64,000 nt of DNA from Ascaphus truei. Taxonomy: Eukaryota > Chordata > Amphibia > Anura > Ascaphidae. This document shows positions 35,651 through 44,429 of the stretch, in pieces (the first letter of the stretch is position 1; the number at the start of each line of letters is the position of its first letter). Location of the stretch: the NCBI GenBank assembly GCA_036426205.1, contig CM071573.1, forward strand, positions 76,480,159 to 76,544,158. Reading direction: 5' to 3'. Under the pieces are notes generated by a model, which saw only the letters and a list, made by a program, of their open reading frames with translations, did no database searches and was not told where the DNA came from. The position numbers and the translations under genes are program-made.

Positions 35651-36508
35651 GGTAATAAAAAGCAGACCTAGGAAGAAGTGAACAACCGGCTAGCAAAATG
35701 TATATTAACGACTACAATCTCCTTAAAAAAAAACCAATCTAACAACAAATAAAAACAGAATGATATAATAGATTAGAAATGCAAAATAAAACATTTCACA
35801 TAGAACAATCGCAGTTGCAGCGATCATTTTGCTAACTGGCTGTTTGCTCCTACCCAGGTCCGCTTTTACTACCACTGATTGGTTTAGAGTAACTTTATAG
35901 GCATTGGTTGCGGCCGGAGAGGAGGCAATTAGATAATTACCTACAGCAGCAGCTCTGGCTATTTAATCCTACTTACTCCACACCTGCATTACACGGCTCC
36001 TGACAAAGTGTAAGCGAAACGCGTTGAGCGGTGATTCACTGAGAAGAGTTGGAGAGTGTTACGACATCTGACCCCTTACCTGAGAGCTGTGTGCATCGAG
36101 CCAAGTGACTGATGGTATCACACAGCTGACATCCTTCGCGGCAGCGTTAGGGGCGGGAGCCCTTACTGACTCCGCGCTGGTTTTCACCTTTTTTAATTGT
36201 AAGTGTTGATTTTGCACTTCATTGCAATTATAAAATAGTTTTTTTAACTACCATTCCTGTTTCTGTGTCCTATCTTGCTCGTTGGGAGAGAGACGGAGGA
36301 TTCTGATATGGTCTGAGGGAATCCACTTGCCATCCTTAAAAATCCAGAGGGTTTTACACCCATGCCCGTTTAAATCTGACATGGGAGTTTTGGCACCACA
36401 AAATCTCCTAGGATCACTCATTTTTGTTTTATAGCAATATTGCACTTTCCATTTCCTTTCTTTTTTGCATATCCATTGATTCTGCACTAGCTATTGCCAA
36501 GCAAATTC
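35651..36508 (+). mobile_element. Ribozyme-bearing PLE-like element inside MITE
   Basis: At its left an imperfect 56-bp inverted repeat (35644-35700 with 35825-35880; AGCAGACCTAGG against CCCAGGTCCGCTTT). Then TATTTAA (35960-35966) and a hammerhead-like motif (35996-36029). Downstream TTAATTGTAAGTGTTGATTT and a run of T resemble ATTGTAAGTGCGCATTTT at 41187, after the PLE motif. The order suggests a solo or non-autonomous PLE terminal repeat. Confidence 0.5.
35996..36029 (+). ncRNA. Hammerhead-ribozyme-like motif
   Basis: GCTC, then CTGACAA, AGTG-TAAG, CGAAACGCGTT, then GAGC. GCTC (35996-35999) and GAGC (36026-36029) pair as stem I, and GAAAC is intact. The invariant CTGANGA has become CTGACAA, losing the conserved G, and stem II is reduced to almost nothing. 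ACGCGT after GAA is self-complementary, as in minimal type I hammerheads thought to act as dimers. Likely inactive as written. Confidence 0.4.
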
Positions 36509-36527
36509 ACTGAAGCAGGCATATCTT

Positions 36528-37163
36528 TCTTTTTTTTAACTTTGATTTTATTTATTTTCTCCAGAGCAAAAATACAATGAGTTCATGAGGATAACTCCAA
36601 GGGGTCCCCTCTTTCAAGTATTATCATAACATTACATCTAACATTGTAGGCATTGTACATTCCTTGAAACTTAATATATAGATCAAGCACATATTGATTT
36701 CGTGTAGACCGACATTCAATAAACAAGAGCAAATCACAAGTGAATAAACAAACCGATAAATAAATAATAATTTTTAAAAAAAGGGGGGGGGGGGGGGGTG
36801 AGGTTGACTGTGCCGCTTCGGTCTCTTCCTTTCAAAGGAGGTTCCAAATCGGAGCCAAATTCCGGACTCTTGACTTCCCATCATTGACTCAAAGATTCCA
36901 CGTGATTTGGCCTATCCAGGTCAAAGGAGAACGCATCTATTTCAATCAATGCCAAATTTCTTCCTGTGTCATTAACTAAGCTTGTCAGTTTTTCCATTTG
37001 ACACACAATTCTGTTCCGAATTTTGGGGATATTTGGAATTTCAGATTGTTTCCACAATGCTGCAATCTCGCATCTCGTAGCAGTTGCAAAATGTGCAATC
37101 AGCTTGTTAGCTGCTTTAGAGATTCCCGGCAATGGCCTATTCAATAAGAACAACCATGATCCG
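36528..37163 (-). mobile_element. 5'-truncated L1-type LINE tail
   Basis: On the minus strand, the final ~90 codons of an L1-type ORF2 (37160 to the stop at 36881) read LLNRPLPGISKAANKLIAHF, EIAALWKQSEIPNI and IVCQMEKLTSL. This is the Trp-containing C-terminal region of frog-type L1 elements. A 3' UTR with a poly-G/C run (36783-36798) and a poly-A tail at about 36528-36540 follow. It inserted into the MITE right arm. Confidence 0.75.
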
Positions 37164-37540
37164 GGGACCTGACCTGTTGGTGGCACTTCAGGACTGGAGT
37201 TGGCTACCCCAGAGCTACTGTATTCCAGCTCTAAAAAAATGTATTGTCACCGCAGCCATTTTAGTGACAATTAGCTGAGATCTCTCCTCTCTTTAGCCCA
37301 TTTCTGAGCGTGCTCATTGTGACGTTCCCACGGCCGCATGCAATCTTCACAGGCGTTCTCCATTCAATATTTCACTGTGATATGTTGAGAAAAGAAGGTC
37401 TTGGTTGGGATTCAGTACTGAATAATAGACTGTTTGTCTTATCTGAACATTTGTAAAGTAGATGGGGATTCATCAAGCATTGGTCCAGTTTAACAACATT
37501 AGTGATAAACCAGTGGGGCTTGTGCATCTGTCCATAAAAC

Positions 37541-37790
37541 CGTGCAATATAAACGCATACATAGTCACATAGTCGATGAGGTTGAAATAAGACTTATGTA
37601 CTGTACATCAAGCTCAACCTTTGCTAAATTTAGATACTTTATCCTATATTTGTATTTACAGTATTTTGATCCAGAAGAAGAAGAAAAAAAAAAAAAAAAC
37701 AGTGGCACATCTAATGCTGTCTCATAAGGGGAACATCAATTCCTTCCTGACTCCAAATAATGGCAACCTGATTTCCCCCTAGAAATAATT
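37541..37790 (-). repeat. CR1 3'-end fragment
   Basis: ACATAGTCACATAGTCGATG, CAAGCTCAACCTTTGCTAAA, TCTCATAAGGGGAACATC and TTCCTTCCTGACTCCAA occur in the same order at 62634-62830, within the larger CR1 element. The fragment ends just before the PLE. Confidence 0.85.
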
Positions 37791-37831
37791 TCATTTGATT
37801 CCTCCCATCCCGCGGTCCATAGAGTTAAGAG

Positions 37832-39832
37832 TTGATAACAAAAGAATTTGAAAATTTGAGTACAGATTTGAAAGAAAAGGGAAACCAACAAAAAGAAAAT
37901 CTAACTAAGAATGAAAAAGATGCCCTTAAACAACTTATGGACAACAAGGATCTGGTGGTCAAACAGGCAGATAAGGGGGGGGGGATAGTTCTGATGGATC
38001 GAGACAAATATGAAGAAGAAGCATTGAGATTGCTAGGAGACACCAACACATATGAAAAGTTGTCAGGCAATCCCATCATTAAATATACAGAAGAACTCAA
38101 ACTGCTGTTAGATGGGGGAAGGGAGACCGGCATACTGGATGAAAAAGAATATGATTTCTTATATCGAAATAAAGCCAGGATGCCGGTCTTCTATTTCCTC
38201 CCAAAGATCCATAAGAGTGTAGTCAATCCCCCAGGCAGACCAATAGTCTCGGGGATTGACTCGCTAACTGCCAACCTCTCTTTATATATAGATACATTCT
38301 TACAAAAATATGTGGTCAAACAAAAGGCTTATTTGAAAGACACAGTAGAGATACTCAACCTTTTGAGTTGTGTCAAGTGGGAGAAACACTTTCTATTGGC
38401 AACATGTGACGTTGCTTCACTGTATACAATTATAGAACATACACAGGGTTGCGAATCAGTCAGGCGGGTTCTACAGGAGGATGAGAGTTTACCAGCATCA
38501 CAGGTTGAATTTATTATTGACAGTATAAAGTTCATATTAGAGCACAATTATTTTTGGTATTCACACACTTTTTATTTGCAAAAATGTGGGACGGCGATGG
38601 GGACGAGATTCGCTCCAAGCTACGCCAATCTGTTTGTATCAGATTGGGAGACAGACAACATCTGGTCAGGGAGTGAGCTTGGTGCGAATCTTGTCCTCTA
38701 TCGCCGCTACATTGATGATGTGTTTTTCATTTGGAGTGGGGGAGAAGACACACTCATCAAATTCATCAATGAGATGAATACTAATTCATATAATTTGAAA
38801 TTTACTAGTGAATGGAGCAAGGATCAAATCAATTTCCTAGATTTAAATATCTATATCGAAAACGAATCTATCAAAACAAAAACCTATTTTAAAGATATAG
38901 ATAAAAACAATTTCATCAAGAGAGACAGTTGCCATTTACCACAATGGATGGACAATGTACCAGCAAGCCAGTTCACCAGAATAAGAAGGAACTGCACAGA
39001 CAAAGAACAATACATTACACAATCTGAAAAAATCAAAAACAGATTTTTGGAGAAAAACTACAAAGAGGAAACAATAGAATCAGCTATAAATAGGGCAGGG
39101 GAACTTCAGAGAGAGGATCTATTGGTACCCAAGCAAAAGAATTTAAATAGAAACAACAAATATGATTTTGCATTTCTGACGGGATATAGTAGAGATGCAG
39201 GAAAAATTAAGAATATCATTCAAAAGCACTGGGATATACTTAAAAATGATCCAGTATTGGGCCCCAATATCCCAGATAGACCAAATGTGATATTTAAAAA
39301 AGCCTCCAATCTTAAAGACAAACTAGCCCCTAGTGCATTAAGGGATTCCAATTCTAAGAACAACAGATGGCTAAATAAGAAAGGTTTTTTTGGCTGCACA
39401 AGTTGCAAGGCGTGTGGTTTTAGGTCTTCTGATCATACTAATTTTTGCTCTAATGTCACCGGTGAAGTCTTCAATATTGAAACGTTTATGACTTGCAGGA
39501 CAGACCACGTAGTCTATCTAGTGGAATGTTCCTGCAAGTTACAATACATCGGAAAGACCATAAGACCAGTAAGAACTCGAATTATCGAACATCTGAGTGG
39601 CATCAAGAGAAAATTAACCAACCACAGTATACCAAATCATTTTTCTGAATGTCACGGTGGGGAACCAACAGGCCTAGTCTTTAAAGCCATCGAACATGTA
39701 CTACCCCGTTGGAGGGGAGGGGATAGGGGGTCAGAACTCCTAAAGAGGGAAACATTTTGGATCCATCGCCTCAAAACATTAGCTCCAAGAGGCCTCAATG
39801 CTGAGATAGATCTTGCTCCATTTTTGAAATAG
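37832..39832 (+). CDS. Penelope-like RT with C-terminal GIY-YIG endonuclease (N-truncated)
   Basis: An uninterrupted frame of 666 codons. It opens on a TTG after an in-frame TAA at 37826, so no authentic start is present and the N-terminal domain is missing. RT motifs in order: VVKQADKGGGIVLMDRDKY (42-60), FYFLPKIHKS (120-129), GRPIVSG (135-141), TCDVASLYT (191-199, catalytic Asp193), GTAMGTRFAPSYANLF (253-268) and YIDDVF (293-298). A Cys cluster, GCTSCKACG (521-529), precedes the GIY-YIG nuclease: VYLVEC (561-566), LQYIGKT (570-576), the Arg/His region (579-587), the expected catalytic Glu in KRETFWI (638-644) and APRGLN (651-656). In the family the nuclease nicks target DNA and the RT primes on it; PLE RTs are related to telomerase. 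All visible catalytic residues are present, but without the N-terminus the protein is probably not functional. Confidence 0.95.
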   Translation: MITKEFENLSTDLKEKGNQQKENLTKNEKDALKQLMDNKDLVVKQADKGGGIVLMDRDKYEEEALRLLGDTNTYEKLSGNPIIKYTEELKLLLDGGRETGILDEKEYDFLYRNKARMPVFYFLPKIHKSVVNPPGRPIVSGIDSLTANLSLYIDTFLQKYVVKQKAYLKDTVEILNLLSCVKWEKHFLLATCDVASLYTIIEHTQGCESVRRVLQEDESLPASQVEFIIDSIKFILEHNYFWYSHTFYLQKCGTAMGTRFAPSYANLFVSDWETDNIWSGSELGANLVLYRRYIDDVFFIWSGGEDTLIKFINEMNTNSYNLKFTSEWSKDQINFLDLNIYIENESIKTKTYFKDIDKNNFIKRDSCHLPQWMDNVPASQFTRIRRNCTDKEQYITQSEKIKNRFLEKNYKEETIESAINRAGELQREDLLVPKQKNLNRNNKYDFAFLTGYSRDAGKIKNIIQKHWDILKNDPVLGPNIPDRPNVIFKKASNLKDKLAPSALRDSNSKNNRWLNKKGFFGCTSCKACGFRSSDHTNFCSNVTGEVFNIETFMTCRTDHVVYLVECSCKLQYIGKTIRPVRTRIIEHLSGIKRKLTNHSIPNHFSECHGGEPTGLVFKAIEHVLPRWRGGDRGSELLKRETFWIHRLKTLAPRGLNAEIDLAPFLK

Positions 39833-40894
39833 ACTATGCTCAAAATCATGGTACTAATATGATCCTCTTTTGTTCCTTTGTCTCTTTGTCTTTGCATCAG
39901 CTTTTCCTATCTTATTTTTCAGGATTTCCCATAGGAATCTACAACTGTACACACTATATCTGTATGTTGAAATTTTGATCCTGTGTCCATACATTGTAAA
40001 TGAAATGTCATTATAGTTGATTGATAGAGATTTTTTATCAGCACCTAAGTACTGTATTTTTATTTTTATTTTTATTCAATATTCTTCTTCACTTCGTCTT
40101 TATCCATATGTAATTAGCCCCCCTGTCAACGCAACCCTAGTGAAAGCCTTTAGAATTTCGTTTCACATCTCAATTATGATAAATTGAATCTGTATACTAT
40201 CTTTACAGCTCATTATATTTATCTATTAATGTATATATATAAAACATAAAGTTTGGACCACCAAGATACACCTAAAGTAAGATGCCATTAAACTGCCATC
40301 AGGAATCAATATTCTCATGACAAATTAGCTCCCAGATATGTGTTAGTGCAGAAGATTGCACCCTACCAAAGACTGCACATATATACTAACTCCTAACAAT
40401 ACTATTCTAATAGACCCATTGTTTGCAATCTGAACATTATTGCTAGAACCTTTGGGAGTAAAAGACCCATTGAAGAAGTAAGAAAAAACTATTATAAAAT
40501 GTTGTGAACAGTCTTACACTGAGCACAGAGTTTACCCCTCAAACTCCATCTCCCCAATCTATTTTCATATGTGTTGCTCCTTGAGGATTATAGAAAGGAA
40601 AAAAATCCAAATATGCCATTTAAAATATTAATTGTCTAATGACATTTCATATTGCCCAAGTTGGGATATCATTGTAATTTTATATATATATATACCTTGA
40701 AACATCATAAGGTCATAATGTCTGTTCTCTGGTTGTTTCATTTATGCATTGTCATCTGTACTTACATATTAACGTATGCGTAGCAATTGATTATATTACT
40801 TGAAAGTTCCAATTTCACTCCCACAATAACAGTCTTAGATCAGGTTGTTCAATTGTTTAATTGTATAATTGAATAGATTAGCTTGTCTATAGGG

Positions 40895-40902
40895 TATATA
40901 AG
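40895..40902 (+). promoter_or_regulatory. TATA box before hammerhead-like motif
   Basis: TATATAAG. The expected start site, 25-30 bp downstream, coincides with the first base of stem I of the motif at 40926. Similar boxes precede the copies at 35996 (TATTTAA), 49718 (TATTTAT) and 17724 minus (TATATAAG). Confidence 0.5.
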
Positions 40903-40925
40903 TATCAACTGCACCCAACCCTTAC

Positions 40926-40982
40926 ACACTCCTGACGAAGCCGACAACAGCTACAGCAAGCTGGGCGAAACGCATAGAGTGT
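40926..40982 (+). ncRNA. Hammerhead-ribozyme-like motif of the PLE
   Basis: Stem I: ACACTC (40926-40931) pairs exactly with GAGTGT (40977-40982). The core CTGACGA (40932-40938) is a full match to CUGANGA. Stem II is GCC (40940-40942) with GGC (40964-40966) around an irregular 21-nt loop, after one extra A. GAAAC follows at 40967-40971, then GCATA and stem I. The ACGCGT palindrome of other copies is ACGCAT here, one transition away. Cleavage would be expected after CATA, at 40976. Hammerheads in PLE terminal repeats are established; the extra A and weak stem II leave activity uncertain. Confidence 0.5.
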
Positions 40983-41270
40983 ACCAATTTTGGACTCAAA
41001 CGCGACCCGTAGCTGACCAACTCTGCAGCCGTGACATCATCTTCCTGGACGGGCGCCGTGAGGGAGGCTCTGAACCGGCATACAGATCCGTGAGAGAAAG
41101 CTAAACACCCGAGGGAGGCGGTGAGCAGTTCGGGGAGCTTCTATTTTCTCCATTTGTGAGATACATGCATGATTTTTACTGGCACATTGTAAGTGCGCAT
41201 TTTATTGACCCGTTTTTTTAAATTATAAAGTTGTACCTTTTTGATCGCACTATGTAGTTCTCTCTCTATT

Positions 41271-41675
41271 ATATATACATCATCCTGCTGACGGTATCTC
41301 TAACAAGGGGGGTCCAGATCACAGATGGGTGGCAACCCAATTTGCCAATTGCCTGATTAACTCATACATCTTGTGAGTAATACATTTATACAAGCCAAGA
41401 CAATATCATTCCACTTTATAGAAACGTCTGCACTTAAATTTGTATTTCTTTCCCCTTATGCTCCCCCTGGATGTTTGAGAACCATAGAGTTAAGGGGCAG
41501 ATCTTTAGAAGGCTGTTCATTTTTACCTAATAACGTGACGTTCGCACAATAGGAAACAGATTTTATTTTTCTTCGTCTTAATGGGTATCCTCAAAGCTAA
41601 TGAGAAGCCAAAATAACGTCCTTTCGCGTTCTTCAATACACAGCGGAAACGCATTGGACAAACTTTAAGGCGTGT
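41271..41675. other. Non-coding, nothing recognised
   Basis: Region beyond the presumed end of the PLE. No gene or repeat recognised. Confidence 0.4.
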
Positions 41676-41890
41676 TATTAATTAATTTATTTAGAAAATG
41701 TGTTACCAGAAAGTAATACATTGAGAGCTACCTCTCATTTTCAATATGTCCTGGGCACAGAGTTATGATGACAGACACAAAGTTACATTAAGTGAGCAGG
41801 GTTATACATTATATATAAAGACATTGCATTATATTAGGGAAACTGGGTTATACATGACAATGATTAAATGTCATGATAATGTCATGAGGC
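41676..41890 (+). repeat. Interspersed repeat (TTACCAGRAAGTA family)
   Basis: GTGTTACCAGAAAGTAATAC, GAGCTACCTCTCATTTTCAA and TATGTCCTGGGCACAGAG. A second shorter copy at 60257-60320 reads GTTTTACCAGGAAGTACCTC. Non-coding. Confidence 0.6.
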
Positions 41891-43064
41891 ACCATGCACT
41901 TCGGTCAATCTGCAGCGCAGTTAACGGACATTTCATGTGCTTTACCAAAGCAATATATATATACAGTACACATGGTCTAAGCCCTACCGTGTAAGAGAAG
42001 GGAGTGGGCAGAGAGAAAAAATCCCCTTTTAGCATGCACTCACCAACCACACGAGGAGTATGGTACAGTATATGATAATGGGGATAGTATACATACAGAA
42101 GTCAGGCTACTGTAAATGTATAGAGAAAGTCCCTGACACTCAGATGTGAAATGGAAAACTTAAAATACTTAAATAGGTCCTTGGACCCACTTAAAATAAA
42201 AGGGGCACTTACACATAAAAAAAATCCTCCTTGTAGTACAATGTACACTAATTAATGGAGGATTATATGGATGAGCCCTATCCCTTCTTGGAGTAAAGCG
42301 CCGTATAGTAAACCACTATAGACTAAAAAAAGCAAAAAGCTGCAGTGCTGATCAAGGCTAAATGTGCTCACAGGATCAGTGCTGCAAAGGCTAATAAGTC
42401 AAGTACAGAAGGGGAGGGGGAATTGGAGCCATAAGTAGCCTGTCCACTATGTCTTCGTGGAAGGCATAGGAGATTTTGTCTATATGGACAAATTCCTGCA
42501 GGGGGAATTCTACAGCCCTATTGTCTCTGCTGCAGCACGTGATTGCAGCCCCTAGGACTGCTGGGGATTGTAGTTCCCCATGCGGAGCCTATCATAATAA
42601 TTGTCGCCTCTCCCCTGCAGCCTCTGCGCATGGGCAACACTTCCCTCGCTGGCCATCGTCGTACCTGGCGCCCTGTGCATGCGTGAACTTATGCTGTACA
42701 CGCTCACACCTACCATGGTGACGCCCGGCACTCGCTCTCTCTGGAGCTCCGGCGATGCGCTCGCCACCCTGGAGCGCCCGCCCTGCTCCCACGCAACTCC
42801 CAGCATATCGGGCATCTGTCCGCATCCCTCAGCGGCACCCGCAGCTGCCGCAGAGGTAAGGAGGCCACTGGGAGCCCATGGGGAACCGGGGCTACATTTA
42901 TTTATATTGTTTATATTGTACTATGGATATACATTATTGTATACTAACACTTTATACAGTAATTATTACATATATATATATATAAATTCACACAAACATC
43001 ACGTTAATCACTAAAAAACATAATATAGTTTATAATGTGTTTCAGACATGTATATGGTTATATT

Positions 43065-43111
<47 letters not shown>

Positions 43112-43121
43112 CATATATTCA
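41891..43121. other. Non-coding, possible LTR-like CpG-rich segment
   Basis: The part at 42510-42860 is GC-rich, and its GACTGCTGGGGATTGTAGTT motif is shared with 52523-52560 (GGCTGCTGGGGCTTGTAGTC). Both may derive from the same LTR or 5' UTR, but no LTR boundaries or gag-pol are visible. TA-rich arrays occupy 42968-43107. Confidence 0.35.
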
Positions 43122-43254
43122 GTGGTCGACAAATCACCAAAAAATCTACTCGCCACCTAGTACCACACGTGTGCTACTTGGGCCAATAGGAGCTCGCCAC
43201 GATGTTAAATCCACTAGCCCGACGCGTGCAAATGTATAGGTTTGTCGAACACTG
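43122..43254. mobile_element. hAT-like MITE in TA array
   Basis: CAGTGGTCGACAAATC and GGTTTGTCGAACACTG are inverted ends with few mismatches. Flanks CATATATT (43114-43121) and TATATATT (43255-43262) fit a 7/8 target duplication. 133 bp, non-coding. Confidence 0.75.
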
Positions 43255-43262
43255 TATATATT

Positions 43263-44183
43263 TATATATATATATTTATATATATTTATGACATGTATAA
43301 CTTTTTGTAATGAAAAGGTTAAGTGCTATACTCATTACTTTGCTTTTAGGCGATTCCCAGAAATATCTCAATACTCCCCAGGGTCTGGATGTGAGTAAGG
43401 GCGGCTTTTGTAAGGTGCTAAATATCGTAGCTTTATTATCATCTGCTAACAGTAATAGAGGTCTGAGGATCTCCAGTGTTAGGTAAACTGCTCATTAGCA
43501 TATCATTTTCACATGAGTAAGCCTTCGGTCCGTTAAAATGTATGGATCCGTTATTTGAAGGACATCGGCCCGCTCAGCACCTTTGGGGAGATGCAATACA
43601 GATAATCGATACATTAAATTGAGAGTAACGATAAAAAATGAACAGCCTTCTGAGGATCTACCCCATAGATCTTATAATGCATTTTTCTCCTGATTAGATT
43701 ACCAAATAAAACACCATAAATAAAGTAATTGTCATGTCTCCTCTGTTCTACAGTGTATACACAGCTGCTTCTCTGATTTGCTAAAGGATGATTGTTGGTA
43801 AACAATGGGTTAATTTAGAGCTTAAAATAAAGGTTCTACCTTTGAACTTGTGTCATTACAGTGCAACAATTTAATTGGTAACAATTTCAGAGGAAGAACA
43901 TCACTTGTCCTGGGCAATGAATGAGATACTTAATGAGCGAAAAAGGAAATATCTGCCAAGAACATTTAAATTAATATGCCATTTTAAACAGGGTGGATTT
44001 AATATCAGCATTTTAAGGCAATTAGTACAATTCTCGGTGTAGGAGCATCCTGATTTGAATTCTGCTGGCAGAATTCTCATAACTCCTGGTCTAAATGCAG
44101 GTCTGTACCTGTTCAAACAAATGGTTATCATTATACTGCACCACTGGAAATAAAATATCCAAAATCTATTGTATTCAGTAGTA
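43263..44183. other. Non-coding, nothing recognised
   Basis: AT-rich DNA without recognisable gene or repeat after the TA-rich edge to 43300. Confidence 0.4.
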
Positions 44184-44421
44184 AAGGAGTGGGCCAACTC
44201 CAGTCCTCAAGGGCTACCAACAGGTCTGGTTTTCAGGATATCCCTGATCCAGCACAGGTGGCTCAATCAAAGTCAAAGACTGAGCCACTGATTGAGCCAC
44301 CTGTGCTGAAGCAGGGATACCCTGAAAACCAGACCTGTTGGTATCCTTAAAACCAGACCTGTTGGTATCCTTAAAACCAGACCTGTTGGTGGCCCTTGAG
44401 GACTGGAGTTGGCCACCCCTG
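44184..44421. mobile_element. Palindromic hAT-like MITE with TSD and internal triplication
   Basis: Exact 8-bp duplication CAGTAGTA at 44176-44183 and 44422-44429. The right arm contains ACCAGACCTGTTGG three times at a 24-bp period (unit TATCCTTAAAACCAGACC plus TGTTGG), so it is longer than the left arm. Confidence 0.9.
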
Positions 44422-44429
44422 CAGTAGTA

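Larger units (their letters stand above)
35564..37211. mobile_element. Palindromic hAT-like MITE split by two insertions
   Basis: Left half: CAGGGTTGGCCAACTCC to GTTGGCTCAATCAGTGG (35564-35652). A short piece CTGAAGCAGGCATATCT at about 36510-36527 belongs to the right half, which resumes at 37164 as GACCTGACCTGTTGGTGG and ends GGAGTTGGCTACCCC near 37210. The intervening 35651-36508 and 36528-37163 are younger insertions. Confidence 0.75.
37826..41270 (+). mobile_element. Penelope-like retroelement, 5'-truncated with intact core ORF
   Basis: It contains the 666-codon RT plus GIY-YIG frame (37832-39832), about 1 kb of AT-rich 3' sequence, a TATATAAG box (40895) and a hammerhead-like motif (40926-40982), then a T-rich end around 41250. 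Canonical PLEs have this order with terminal repeats that can be at either end. The 5' junction lies next to a CR1 fragment at about 37790-37826. Compared with the Tc1, L2, L1 and Ngaro copies here it is far less decayed, so it is probably the youngest coding element in the window. Confidence 0.85.
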
